This document shows positions 56,101 through 64,000 of a stretch of DNA of 64,000 nucleotides, in pieces (the first letter of the stretch is position 1; every line of letters starts with the position of its first letter). This stretch comes from Ixodes scapularis. Lineage: Eukaryota; Arthropoda; Arachnida; Ixodida; Ixodidae. The DNA lies in assembly GCF_016920785.2 (NCBI RefSeq), contig NW_024609884.1, positions 31,540,080 to 31,604,079 of the forward strand, written 5' to 3'. A model generated the notes under the pieces. It was not told the origin of the DNA and ran no database searches. It saw nothing but the letters and a program-made list of their open reading frames with translations. The position numbers were made by a program, and so were the translations under genes.

Positions 56101-59100
56101 GTGCAGTACTGAACAGCTGCAGGTGTTTAAAGGGTTCAAGGTTCAGTATTTTTGAGGACTTCTCGCCACGTGTCAAGCAGATTAGGAGAAAGCTCTGGGA
56201 CAGCGCTAAGGAATTAAAAAAGAATGGAGACAAAGTCATTCTCTCTTACAATACAATTAAAATAAATGGACAAGTATTCATCTGGGATGATACTACAAAT
56301 GCGAGAATTCCCCTCTTCCCTGCCATGCATCAGAGTCCTGCCTGACGATCAGCGCATGGAAATACACGCTCCCTCCCTCTCCCCGAAGTTCCAGTGCAAG
56401 GGGCCGTTTGTACAACTAGCACGAAACTTAGAGTAATAAACGTGAATGCAAAGAGCATTGTCAATAAAACGATCGACCTGGAAAGCATTATTTTTACTTT
56501 CGACCCCGACATATTGCTGATAACCGAAACCTGGCTAAGTGATAGCATTTCTGATTGCGAAATTGTTCCCCCAACGCACAAAATTATACGGAAAGATTGT
56601 TCTTCGAAAGGGGGAGGGGTGGCTATAGTTCTGAGAGGAGGAATGGAATTTTCTGTGCTGTATAATACCACACGCACTGAAGCGGTGTGGGTGAAAGTGC
56701 CGCTTTAATCTTCCTCTATTTTGGTGGGTGTAGTATACAGGCCACCTTGTGCTGACATTGAGGTATTGAACAACTTACACGATTTTGTGCACAAACAGAC
56801 AACCGAAATATAATTTTTGGAGGTGACTTTAATGTTCCAAATATAGACCGGGAAACAATGACCTCAATGTCGGGGTGTTGCCACTCTGAACTTTTGATCG
56901 ACTGAATGTTCTCAAACAACCTTGTTCAGATGGTAACGAGTCCCACGAGGGTTACTGAAACCACCAGTTCTCTCCTTGATTTGGTGTTTGTTTCTAATAA
57001 TCTGTGTGCTGCAAATAACCATTGTGCAGTTGTAGATGGAATATCAGATCACTGCATGGTCGTGTTAGACTGTCCAGTCCTAGTCCCCAATCGTCGACCT
57101 GGTACGGTAAAGGAAGTTAAGGACCTCAACAGAGCATAAGACGAAAGTATCTTAGATTTTCTTGAGTTACCCTTCGACTGGTTTTCTGATTTATCTACCA
57201 GCGCTAACTGTGATATAAACCAATTATGGCATTCCTTCCAAGGAACTGTAAACACGTACGTATAGAGCGCTTTGTGCCAGCCAGGAAAAGGACTACTAGA
57301 CAGCATAGTCCTTCGGTGACGAGGGAGATTCTACAAGTAAAGCGCCAGGCAAAAAGACTTAACAAAACAAAGGTAGCTGTGCTGCGTACAAAAATTAAAT
57401 CGCTAATAAAAGAATCCAGGTATGAGTACTACAATGTTAAAATAACCAACTTCCTGCTTAATGATCCAGCTAAATTTTGGAGGCATTTACAGGGCACGAG
57501 ACAGCACGTAACCAAGATTGAGGACTGTGGAAGAGAAGTTGACAAATCAGCTATCGCTAAAACATTTAATAACTATTTTTCTGCAGTATTTACGATTAAC
57601 GACGGCGGATCACCTGAATACAGGAAAAGTGCAATAGGAGTACCGGACGTCCAGATGTCACAGGAAGGCATTTTCGAAGCACTTCTAAATTTAATCACAA
57701 AGAAATCAAGTGGTCCAGACAATGTCCCTAACGCATTTCTGAAAAGATACGCCGAATGGTGCTCTAAATTTCTTTTTGTTATATTCAGTAATGTGCTTGA
57801 ACAGGCTATTGTACCGGATCAGTGGAAAACTGCAAAGGTAATACCAATTCATAAAGCTGGTGACAGGCTTCAAGTGTGTAACTATAGACCAGTTTCTTGG
57901 CTTTGTTCTTGCAGCAAGGTTCTCGAACATTTTTTATTCAAGCATCTCGTGACTCACTTTGAGGCAAATAACTTCATATCTGATCAACAGCATGGTTGAT
58001 CAGATATGAAGCTGGTTGATCAGTTCTCGACGGTTACGCAGCTTCTTCATACTGTAAATGAGCTTGCAAAAATTCTGGACAAGGGGGGCCAGGTGGACAT
58101 TATTTTTTTTGGATTTCGCAAAAGCCTTTGATCGAGTGCCACATCAGAAGCCGCTGATAAACCTTAAGACTCTACTAGCCAATGAAAGACTCGAACGGTG
58201 GTTGAATTCATACTTGAGCAATCGTCATCAATTTGTTGAGGTCGGAGGAGTAACTTCCCCGACTATTTCGGTTATTTCTGGTGTGCCCCAGGGGTCTGTG
58301 CTCGGGCCTTTGCTTTTTCTAGTTTACATAAATGATCTTGCTGTTGATGACAGCGTACAATGTTGGCTTTATGCGGACGACTGCGTATCGTTTTCAGAGG
58401 TAGGTTTGAGAAGTAATCAGGTAAAGCTCAGTAACTGTCTAAACAGTATAACGCAATGATGCACGAATTGGCAGATGTCGCTGAACAGTTCTAAGTGTGT
58501 ATACATGAACATCACACGCAAGAAAACGCCCCTCGGTTCTAGCTACACCATCAACAACCATCCCTTAGATTTTTTTTATCGCTGATGATTTGTCATGTAT
58601 ACTTGCTGTGTGCTAGGTTATCGTGCTTTTTCTTTTTGTGTCCGTCTATGCCCACCCCTACAATAAAATATGGGTTCCCGTGACAGGCAAGTTTGTAGCG
58701 GCTTCCCGCGTGTTTAGTGCACCATAAAACTTGCATCTGCTGCGTCTGCGATTTGTGGTATTCGTTCCCGTGAGTTCTCGGGGGGGTTTCTACAGGTCCT
58801 TCATATGGTAAAACAGGAATCTGTTGCATCCGTTATGGGGTATCCACACGAAGGAGAAATCCGCTCCTTTCTTCCGCGGAGCGCGCATCACGTGAGACAT
58901 ACGTCATCCCTTTTCGACGCCTCGCGGCACCGTTCTCCCGTTCTCCTCTGTGGCGGAGGCGCGGAGGCTTCGTGCTGTCAGCACGAAAGCTCCGCAGGTG
59001 CACGCGGCGGAGCTGGGGACGGAGTTTCTCGGGTTGCTGAATGCGCGGTGTCCACGATCTGGAGTATCAGTTACCGCATCGCATGGTTTGTAGCGGGTGC

Positions 59101-60003
59101 CCGGTGTTTATCATTAAAAAATTTTTGATAAAGTTTTGCTGTTGCATTTCTAAAGATAGCCCACCCCATGCTTTTCAACATTTATCTCTTCATTTTGAGT
59201 GGGCGTTATGTCGGAACTTTACGGCAGGTGGACAAAGTTCTGCTTCACGGTTTTTCAGCGTTTCGCTATGTCTGCATCTATCCAAGTCATCCGTAAACAT
59301 GAAACAAGAAACTTTTGAAACTGCTCCTTACGATCATAGTGGTCCGATGAAAACTTTGAGAATCAGCAGATTATTATGTGCACTAAAGTGCCTCCACTTG
59401 CACCATGCTCCATTTCGAGAAGCCACTTTACCGCTCCCACAACAGTCGCTCTACGGCTGCTGCGTGATAAATTTTCACCACATTCTTCTGATGCGTAAAT
59501 CACTTTTCACTTGTGCATTCTTAAAGACACGACTCTATACACTTAACCAAAGGGCACAGAAGCTAAAAACTTAAAATTAAACTCTATGAGGAAGCCAAGA
59601 GTGACAATACGGCCGTCATAGACAAAATCAGTAACAGAAGACCTTTCCCAAACCGTTGTACGCTCCACTAGAAGCGGAATAAGATCACATGACGCATCAC
59701 AGATGTGAGATTGGTGGAATTCTTACCTTAAGGTGAAGAAGAGCGAAATTATTATAGGTGTACATGCAAGCAATGTACGCCCGCAGTATACGTTGCTTGC
59801 GTGTTTCATGCAACCTTGCAGGAGTTTCTGTGAAGGTCCATTACATTTGGGATGTAGCCCACAGCAAACAGCATCCTGATGTTCAATAAAACACTCACCG
59901 CAAAGCAAGCAGTTTCTCCGGGGATGACCAGCTGTATGTGGCCGGACACAGCATTTTCACTGACTCCAGACTCCATCCAGACTTGGTCAAGCTCGTTGCA
60001 AGC
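41075..60003 (-). CDS. UBA5: UBA5, UFM1-activating E1 enzyme (C-terminal half; 5' exons outside window)
   Basis: E1 of the UFMylation pathway: it adenylates UFM1, holds it as a thioester and passes it to UFC1. Six - strand exons have matching phases: 60003-59899, 54883-54756, 54292-54157, 52858-52753 (or 52831-52753), 46910-46792 and 41149-41075 with TAA, 222 codons in all. Motifs in order: QVWMESGVSENAVSGHIQLV; PGETACFA then CAPPLVVASNIDEKTLKREG with the zinc-site cysteines; the catalytic Cys in EGVCAASLPTTMG; FGTVSHYLGYNALQDFFPTM and MKPNSQCDDSFC with the second zinc pair; an acidic linker KEEEKEEIIHEENEW; the UFM1/ATG8-interacting motif EWGICLV; and the UFC1-binding tail SLEELMAQMKSL. All correspond to the second half of human UBA5 (404 residues). 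The ATP-binding N-terminal half is beyond 64,000. Confidence 0.94.
41313..41747. mobile_element. TIR element, long relative of 11941-12088
   Basis: The ends attgtaaaataccgc and gtattttacggta enclose 435 bp. Subterminal gtgcccacttcgt and gcccatgtctaggtt are shared with the short copy in UBE2E. It lies in UBA5 intron sequence. Confidence 0.65.
41998..42042. repeat. Near-perfect 45-bp palindrome
   Basis: Two 22-bp arms (acacgacttatgatgtcagg plus tg, and the inverse) surround a single A. Flanking sequence is rich in TGACGTG/CACGTCA motifs, giving a larger imperfect foldback. Confidence 0.9.
42212..42446. mobile_element. Foldback element ending in cactagttgcatgcagt / actgcacacaactagtg
   Basis: The two halves pair over the ends and over ggcaaggggagaaaggcaag / cttgccctttctcttt blocks. 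The central agaaacctcttctctctaac resembles the loop of the GC-rich hairpin inside the hAT at 51.8 kb. Confidence 0.65.
42586..44094. mobile_element. hAT-like element with different repeat arrays at its two ends
   Basis: The left end caggggtggaac is followed by an array of tgcgccat-like motifs. The right end gttccacccct is preceded by about 3.5 units of a 34-bp repeat built on agctgctcc and ccaaaacagctg (about 43950-44075). A PIF-like MITE (42914-43282) is nested inside. No transposase is recognised. Confidence 0.55.
42914..43282. mobile_element. PIF/Harbinger-like foldback MITE with TAA target duplication
   Basis: Perfect 24-bp ends begin aggcccgttcacactcttgc; TAA flanks lie at 42911-42913 and 43283-43285. 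Inside are two perfect hairpins: gcgaccgagtacgactga with its inverse (about 42942-42970) and cttgtgaaggttttgcgg with its inverse (about 43002-43043). Confidence 0.85.
44357..45691. mobile_element. Non-autonomous pogo/Tigger-like (Tc1/mariner) element
   Basis: It starts cagtcaaacctgtttataac and ends gttgtaatcgggtttgactg, with TA on both sides (44355-44356, 45692-45693). MITE copy 4 is nested inside. No intact transposase is visible. Confidence 0.75.
45294..45476. mobile_element. MITE of the TACCGTAAAATACC family, copy 4
   Basis: It starts taccgtaaaataccaggcaa and ends cggtattctacggta, 183 bp, nested in the pogo-like element. It is therefore younger than that insertion. Confidence 0.87.
46058..46157. 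repeat. Long perfect hairpin (28-bp arms, 44-base loop)
   Basis: Bases 46058-46085 and 46130-46157 are exact inverse complements (arm begins taattaaaataagagcaccg). It lies in a UBA5 intron. It may be a small mariner-like MITE or a hairpin RNA source. Confidence 0.85.
46792..46910 (-). CDS. UBA5: UBA5 exon with second half of the UFM1-interacting motif
   Basis: The acceptor is gtctacacag. It encodes GICLVSETPEEDGKRDTPEA, then TVPGLVSGVRLAYTVPAPQQ. The donor is cag|gtaagc. It follows the human GIELVSE...VPDLPEGITVAYTIP order. Confidence 0.93.
47511..48000. mobile_element. Element end with subterminal tandem repeats (inverse of 59.2 kb end)
   Basis: It starts taccgtaaaatccagtaaga and runs into degenerate repeats of about 75 bp (about 47650-48000). 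The first ~140 bp match the inverted sequence ending at 59226, at roughly 75-80% by eye. The other end was not found. Confidence 0.55.
48001..49100 (+). other. UBA5 intron stretch with long but unrecognised open frames
   Basis: Overlapping + strand frames of 215 codons (47964-48611) and 223 codons (48422-49093) occur here. The second has a cysteine-rich stretch (LCARCNKAAS and CCRDCRRQ) but no recognised domain. Overlap in different frames and lack of splice signals argue against a gene; it may be transposon-derived. Confidence 0.3.
49983..50061 (-). pseudogene. Decayed tRNA-Ser(AGA)
   Basis: The - strand sequence begins GCAGCCGTGGCCGAGCGG, has the anticodon loop CTAGAAA and T arm ACAGG-TTCAAAT-CCTGT, and is followed by T runs that could end pol III transcription. 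Compared with the standard eukaryotic tRNA-Ser it has a C/A mismatch in the acceptor stem, a C/C mismatch in the anticodon stem and a variable arm shortened by about 3 bases (79 nt in all). It is probably a pseudogene or SINE-related copy. Confidence 0.65.
50140..50260. repeat. Two 72-bp tandem repeats with TATA-like motifs
   Basis: gagagggcgctgcggtcaa and the following gcgtatataa occur twice, 72 bp apart. The second TATATAA lies about 40 bp before a short ORF. Confidence 0.8.
50291..50416 (+). CDS. Short unrecognised ORF (41 codons)
   Basis: ATG at 50291 to TGA at 50416. The peptide begins MDENERKAQHAAAQRLRRQ and is basic and Ala/Arg-rich. A TATATAA lies about 40 bp upstream. It may be the truncated start of a transposon protein; no function is proposed. 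Confidence 0.2.
   Translation: MDENERKAQHAAAQRLRRQVPPELRPNQHRSPRGDAVIFLL
50417..51762. other. UBA5 intron, no supported feature
   Basis: AT-rich intron sequence. The open frames at 51216-51600 overlap in different phases and have no recognisable domain. Confidence 0.5.
51771..52719. mobile_element. hAT element with TATCGATAG palindromic arrays at both ends
   Basis: The ends tagtggtgcaaaactatcga and the inverse of tcgatagttttgcatcacta are flanked by identical 8-bp duplications atgggcag (51763-51770 and 52720-52727). Arrays of ctatcgatag and gtcgactatcg fill about 51780-52060 and 52405-52710. Between them is a GC-rich hairpin with 50-bp arms (52241-52290 and 52324-52373, three mismatches). 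No coding capacity. Confidence 0.9.
52753..52858 (-). CDS. UBA5: UBA5 exon: acidic linker and start of UFM1-interacting motif
   Basis: It encodes EREAAKPKQEAKEEEKEEII and HEENEW with a split Gly. The donor is g|gtaag. Two phase-0 acceptors are possible: 52859-52861 (long form, adds TEPGVSSVQ) and 52832-52834 (short form, closer to human length). Confidence 0.88.
53115..53257. mobile_element. Short pogo-like MITE with TA duplication
   Basis: The ends cagtgatgtctcgttaatatg and the inverse of catgttaacaagacataactg are about 80% paired. TA flanks both sides. 143 bp, in a UBA5 intron. Confidence 0.7.
53318..53467. mobile_element. Foldback MITE (GGCAGGTTAGCCC family), copy 1
   Basis: The left end ggcaggttagccccattgag and the right end aaggtcaacctgcc pair, as do internal gagtgcacttctcat / gtgagaagtgcactc. 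A second copy lies at 60714-60859. Confidence 0.75.
53530..53870 (+). repeat. Dispersed repeat shared with 61990-62320
   Basis: Blocks such as gaaagaatatttac, agattaaaatta-like, ttcgtttaagcatggtgca, attcaatcaaaaccac and cactatttgcac occur in the same order at both loci. The family is unknown. The open frame here is not conserved between the copies. Confidence 0.6.
54157..54292 (-). CDS. UBA5: UBA5 exon with second zinc-binding pair
   Basis: The acceptor is catgttttcag. It encodes YLLKFGTVSHYLGYNALQDF then FPTMQMKPNSQCDDSFCRRR and QKEFQ. The donor is cag|gtaccg. Close match to human [20 protein letters not shown]. Confidence 0.96.
54756..54883 (-). CDS. UBA5: UBA5 exon with the catalytic cysteine
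   Basis: The acceptor is gggattttacag. It encodes CAPPLVVASNIDEKTLKREG then VCAASLPTTMGIVAGFLVQN and TL plus a split Lys. The active-site Cys is in GVCAAS. The donor is aa|gtgagt. Confidence 0.96.
55222..55650. repeat. ~150-bp tandem repeat, about 2.7 units
   Basis: Anchors such as gatatcgg (55340 and 55490) and tttttgtc (about 55315, 55466, 55615) recur every 150 bp. Each unit is itself two degenerate ~75-bp halves. The same monomer appears at 47.65-48.0 and 58.67-59.1 kb. Confidence 0.8.
55651..58660 (+). mobile_element. CR1/Jockey-like LINE, defective, inserted in the tandem repeat array
   Basis: ORF1 remnant: coiled coil (VDGLSNIVSVTDFKTKIGYL) ending DDLENRSRRNNLLVYGMKE, then a frameshift into an RRM-like part (FEDILGVHASGIERIHRLGR). 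ORF2: endonuclease start VINVNAKSIVNKTIDLESII with TETWLSDS and KGGGVAIVLRGG, several frameshifts, then RT blocks SSGPDNVPNAFLKR, DQWKTAKVIPIHKAGD, FLDFAKAFDRVPH, GVPQGSVLGPLLF and an intact YADD (58370-58381). The RT stops soon after (NNHPLDF) and the sequence passes directly to a short 3' tail, so it carries an internal or 3' deletion and cannot be autonomous. Confidence 0.85.
58665..59226. mobile_element. Continuation of the tandem array and element end (inverse of 47.5 kb)
   Basis: The tandem monomer resumes at about 58673 (gttcccgtgacaggcaagtt). The last ~140 bp to 59226 are the inverse of the start at 47511 and end ggaactttacggca. With 55222-55650 it forms one repeat-bearing copy split by the LINE. 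Confidence 0.6.
59227..59898. other. UBA5 intron, no supported feature
   Basis: AT-rich intron. The open frame running into it from 59041 on + has no recognisable family. Confidence 0.5.
59899..60003 (-). CDS. UBA5: UBA5 exon, first one inside the window
   Basis: The acceptor is cttttacaaag. It encodes ACNELDQVWMESGVSENAVS then GHIQLVIPGETACFA, 35 codons, phase 0 at both ends. The donor is gcg|gtgagt. The preceding exon (ending ...MTINT in human) was not found up to 64,000. Confidence 0.96.
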
Positions 60004-60061
60004 CTTTGTAAAAGAATCACACTAAGTTACTCATCATAGATTTCTGGGTATTTGGCCTCTA

Positions 60062-60262
60062 ATGTTCCCCGCTAAATTTAGCGGAAAATTTATGCCACCA
60101 ATTCAGGTTCTCTGCTAAATTTAGCCAAAAAATTTACGTCGCGACCTATGCACCAATTTAGTTTCCCCGCTAAATTTGGCGGAAAAATTGATGTCGCGTG
60201 ACCCAATGACACGGGACCTAAAAACAAATTCAGGTTCTCCGCTAAATTTAGCGGGGAACTTG
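60062..60262. mobile_element. MITE built from CCGCTAAATTTAGCGG palindromes
   Basis: The 16-bp palindrome at 60069-60084 recurs in exact or altered form near 60110, 60168 and 60238. The two ends (aatgttccccgctaaattta and the inverse of taaatttagcggggaactt) are inverted repeats. Confidence 0.6.
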
Positions 60263-60713
60263 AATTTAACGGGCCTCGTAACAAAAGAAGGTGCTAAACA
60301 TGACGGATGCTATCGCAATTCATAGACAACCAACAATAGTGGTTTCTGCTGTTTTTTCTTTACTCAAACTGAAATGACTTGCAAACATCTTGTACAATGT
60401 CATACATTTTTCGAGTGGATTTATAATACTCAAACTCAGCGCATCTGTCAATACAGACCTTTTGGCAAACTAAGGTTGTGGGTTTCTTTCAGAAAACATA
60501 GTTAAACCTTTTGCATGTGCATTCATGATCGATACATGTTCTAAAAATGACAAAGGCTACTTACTACACAGTGTGTATAAAACGGCTAGTTAAAATACTT
60601 GACTGTAGTGTTTGCAAGTATTCAAAATCTCGAATAGTAGTTTCAAATAATACATTATTCAATATTCTATTCAAGATGAACTGTGATATTCATGTTTCTA
60701 TGTGTCGATCACA

Positions 60714-60859
60714 GCAGGTTAGCCCCGTTGAGTGCGCTTCTTACCAAGCACGGGTGCACTGCTGAGAAGCAAGATCCGTGGAAGCAAGCTCCCAGGTGTT
60801 GCTTCTTTGCAGTGCACCGGTGCACGATAAGAAGCGCACTCAACGGGGTAACCCGCTGC
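60714..60859. mobile_element. Foldback MITE (GGCAGGTTAGCCC family), copy 2
   Basis: It starts gcaggttagccccgttgagt and ends caacggggtaacccgctgc. The internal gcgcttcttacc / gataagaagcgcactc pair. Sequence just outside (ctgtgatattcatg) also matches the flank of copy 1, so a larger segment was duplicated. Confidence 0.75.
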
Positions 60860-61430
60860 AATCAACACAGAAAAGTAAGCGTGTTTGGGAGAAAAGCACA
60901 CTTTCAAAGTGGAATGGCACATGCGCACGCCTGGCATATTTAAAAAGAAACTGAAACCTTGTGAATGTTGGTACCTACACTGCAGTAAAATTTTCAAAAT
61001 ATTTTTTGAGCTACTTCAAGAAAAGCACATTTTTAAAGCGGGATGGCACATGCGCACGTCTGGCATATCTAAAAGGAACTGAAACTTTGTAAATGTTGAT
61101 ATCTACACTAAAGTAAAAATTTTGAATTTTTTTTTAATTACTTTAACTACCTATATTTTCGAAATTGCCGGCCTTTACTCTTTCTGGCATGCTATTTAGT
61201 ATCGTGAAATTCAAAATATTATTGTGAAATCGACGAATAAAAATGACACCAAAACCAAGATTCATATATACCCATGTTAAATTAACCTGAGACTGGGGCA
61301 GAGAAGAAACATCAAAACGCAAAAGGGATAGAAAATGGACAGATTGACATCTCACGTTAATCTAACATAGTTAATATTCACCAGCTCGCCTGCACCCTTA
61401 CCATATTTTCGCAAATATACCCGTGCTTCT

Positions 61431-61525
61431 CATTGCCGTGACATCAGGGGAAGGCGGGCTTGCAGGTAAAAATATACTCGTCCTTTTCATTGCCGTTACT
61501 TCAGGGGAAGGCGGGCTTGCAGGTC
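61431..61525. repeat. 57-bp direct tandem repeat, two copies
   Basis: cattgccgtgacatcagggg and cattgccgttacttcagggg both lead into aaggcgggcttgcaggt, 57 bp apart. Confidence 0.8.
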
Positions 61526-61989
61526 GAGCGGGCAGTCTAAAAATGAACTATGCCGAGCATTTGTTTCAAGCTGCTGCACGAGACTTGGAGCGAGCTTCCA
61601 AAGCATTCATTGGACACCATGAAACTGTTTGTAATCAATTAGGAAGAAAACCTACAGCCCAAAGAGTGAACCCCTGCCTTTCTCTGACGTCACTTTTTCA
61701 TTGTTGCCAGTAGAGCCTTTCACTTTGGAAAACACGGTGAAGACCAATATTCTAAATTCGATATTGGGACGGTGCAAACTAAATTCAATATTGCAGTGAA
61801 AAAATTGTATTTCCCCCCAATATTTTAGTTATTATTTCAGCTATGTTTGTTGGTATGTTTAACAAATTTTCAGGCAAATCGGGGACTACGAAGAAAAAGC
61901 CGGAGTACCCCTTTAAGCAAGTTTATGTTAGGGAGAGATGCCCCGACAACCTGCGTTCATTATTCGCGATTGTTTTTTTTTTTTTTTTT

Positions 61990-62320
61990 TTTTTTTTTTT
62001 TCAAACTGAGATTGATGAAAGAATATTTGCATCTCTATAGGTTTAATTTTAGATAACATTCGTTGTTCACTTGCCATCCCAAGGCATAGGAATTTCTGAG
62101 GCCAGTCCATACATACAGTTAGATTAAAATTAGCTTATAAATGGACAAATGGAATCTGGGGAACAACCTTAATGAGTTTAGCTCGGTATTCGTTCAAGCA
62201 TGGTGCAACAGTAGTGAAAGGCTTGGAGAAACTATTCGATTAGAAAATATTCAGCCAAAACCACCATTTGCTTCGAATTTGCTTCAAACTCAAAATACAC
62301 TATTTGCACGTAATACTATC
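61990..62320 (+). repeat. Dispersed repeat, second copy (see 53530)
   Basis: Same ordered blocks as 53530-53870 (attcgttcaagcatggtgca, attcagccaaaaccacc, cactatttgcacg). A T run of about 29 lies just before it. Confidence 0.6.
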
Positions 62321-62329
62321 TTGCCTGTT

Positions 62330-63463
62330 TCTTCCATTTTTCTTACATGGTGAACAGGTGCTGTCAAAACAACCACATCGATGAAGTCCACGTAGTGTGG
62401 CACCAGCAGTGGTCATGACACGAAAATAAAACAAGTTAGATTATACTTGATATGAAACCTTTGTAAATTATTTAATGTAAAGAGCAAATTTTACCATTTC
62501 TAAAACTCCAATTAATCCGAAATTCTTTTTTTTTTTTTAATTTATAATTTTCATTAGGTGGCCAAGCAACACGGACAGAAATCTGATGTCACCTGCCCAC
62601 GGTGACCCACGCTGGTGTCCATAAACCATTTGCCACGGTTGAGCAGTCAAATGCTCTCTTATTCTAGGCCCGCTACACACATGCACCCTGTCACACTCGC
62701 CCACCACTCTTGCCCTTTGTTCCTACCTAAAACGAAAGACGATTCTGATGAAGTGAGAAATGCCCAATATTCAATCAACTCGAAGCACGGGATGGAAGTG
62801 GAAGCAAGCACGTGGGAGCCAGGTCGCTCAGTCGCCGAGAGAGCCCAGTCTAGAAGATCAATCACGGAGATGTGCACTGGTGCCGGGGACACTGACTGTG
62901 TGTCCAGATGTAACCGACACTTACAAACATGGCAACATACCCAGCTATCTCCAATTTTATTTTTTGTGTCATGACCCTTGTAGTTGTCAAGCTACACACT
63001 CAATACCAACCTGTGTAAGTAAATTGCCCTGTATATCTGGATTACAGAGCAGCAGATACCTACGCCTGAGGAGTGAATGACCAGAAAAAGTTAATAAGGT
63101 GTCTACCCACAGTGAAAGCCTAAAATTTTCAGGGAATTTGCAGAAAAAATTGCGAGCGTCAGGGAAAGTTATTAATGTCATCTTATCATTCATGTTGAGT
63201 TTTTAGACAATCTGGAAGCAATGTTTCAGTGTACTATCAGTAATCTGATCAATATTACAAGCACAAACCATGTGGTACTATTTAAGTTAACAAAAGGTCC
63301 CTATCTGTAATGTTACACTCGTATCATTAATAACAATGGTTTCAGACCTTTTTTCTATCTACATTAATCGGGGAATTTCATTAAAATAGTGGAGAACCTG
63401 GAAGTATCGGAAATATTCTAGACATAATTATGGTAGACACATGGAACAAACCCATATCTAGTA
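62330..63463. other. Upstream UBA5 intron, no supported feature
   Basis: No UBA5 exon could be found on the - strand. The overlapping short frames at 62.6-63.1 kb show no recognisable protein. Confidence 0.5.
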
Positions 63464-64000
63464 ACATCTTCTGCTTCGGTAATATCAGGCGTTCCGCAAG
63501 GTTCCGTCCTTGGACCTCTCTTATTCTCGATTTTCATTAATGACATTACTCGTAGCATTCCTGTGAAATTATGCTTGTTTACCGATTACGCCATATTGTA
63601 CACTGAAGTCCGTAATGTAAATGACTAAGTTCAACTTAATACTTGCCTTCGCAAAATTCAGGCTTGGTGTTCGACCTGGCAAATGTCATTAAACCCCATA
63701 AAAAGTGTCTACATGCACATTACTCGCAAACGCAAACTTCTAACTTATCAATACGCATTGGAGAGTCATATCCTTTCAGAAGTCTCGTCCTATAAGTAAC
63801 TTGGAGTTCTAATTAGTAACGATTTACGTTGGAATACTCATGTTAACTACATAGTGCGTAAGGCACTGTCAAAACTATGGTACTTGCGTCGAAATTTCAA
63901 ACAAGCTAGCGTGGATATTGAACTGACCATTTATAAGACATTTATTCGCTCTATTCTCGAATATGCTGCGGTCATATGGGATCCCTACACTGCACAGAAT
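63464..64000 (+). mobile_element. CR1/Jockey-like LINE reverse transcriptase fragment, cut by window edge
   Basis: One continuous frame with two stops reads VISGVPQGSVLGPLLFSIFI and ND, then CLFTDYAILY where FADD is expected, followed by WQMSLNPIKSVYMHITRKRK, YK-stop-LGVLISNDLRWNTHV and FIRSILEYAAVIWDPYT. It resembles the LINE at 55.65 kb (WQMSLNSSKCVYMNITRKK). The loss of the second catalytic Asp and the stops make it inactive. Confidence 0.88.

Noticed and set aside
47511..59226. A single 11.7 kb transposon with ~140-bp inverted ends
   Set aside because: Three conserved UBA5 exons with correct phases lie inside, so the inverted ends must belong to two separate insertions.
60004..64000. Upstream UBA5 exons (ATP-binding half)
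   Set aside because: I searched the - strand for the sequence preceding ACNEL (VDNFEARM-type) and found none; they must lie outside the window.
1..64000. CRISPR arrays, operons, integrated virus, mitochondrial insert
   Set aside because: The direct repeats found are tandem satellites or transposon arrays without spacers; no viral or mitochondrial gene could be read.

Overview
This is a 64 kb piece of an AT-rich, intron-rich, repeat-dense animal nuclear genome. The E2 enzyme core reads as arthropod-type, and the SINE tails, MITEs, Penelope and CR1/Jockey-like remnants fit a chelicerate, most likely a tick. That taxonomic call is inference. There is no bacterial or organellar sequence, no CRISPR array and no viral gene that I can support.

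Four conserved protein-coding genes can be followed exon by exon with matching splice phases. (1) UBE2E-type ubiquitin-conjugating enzyme, + strand, coding exons 6162-12404, with a long 3' UTR to about 14.78 kb. (2) MALSU1 (RsfS/iojap mitoribosome factor), - strand, three exons 25565-20359; one intron appears to use a GC donor. (3) TMEM41A (VTT/DedA family), + strand, five exons 26645-40844. (4) The C-terminal half of UBA5 (the UFM1-activating E1), - strand, six exons 60003-41075; its 5' exons lie beyond the right edge. UBE2E and MALSU1 are convergent. MALSU1 and TMEM41A are divergent across about 1.1 kb carrying a CRE-type TGACGTCA. TMEM41A and UBA5 are tail to tail, with the TMEM41A poly(A) signal 20 bp from the UBA5 stop codon. 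A weaker two-exon candidate lies at 4.1-5.06 kb, between two inverted copies of a CRE-bearing promoter block. Two of the genes belong to ubiquitin or ubiquitin-like conjugation (UBE2E, UBA5), but I see no operon-like co-regulation.

The rest is mostly transposon debris. It includes a 3' LINE fragment inserted into a SINE with a 15-bp target duplication (2.1-3.4 kb); several hAT-type elements with 8-bp target duplications or hAT-like ends (15.6-16.6, 22.2-22.9, 42.6-44.1, 51.8-52.7 kb); a pogo/Tigger-like element (44.4-45.7 kb); and foldback MITEs, including one family with TACCGTAAAATACC-type ends present at least four times. There are two Penelope-like remnants (30.2-30.7 and 33.5-34.65 kb), three CR1/Jockey-like LINE remnants (18.3-19.8, 55.65-58.65, 63.46-64.0 kb), a decayed tRNA-Ser, and many microsatellites and unusually long G or C homopolymers. 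The most informative observations are the GC-AG intron in MALSU1, the UBA5 UFM1-interacting motif split by a 5.8 kb intron, the TMEM41A upstream ORF that ends on its own start codon, the inverted promoter duplication, and the hAT element whose ends are arrays of a self-complementary TATCGATAG motif.
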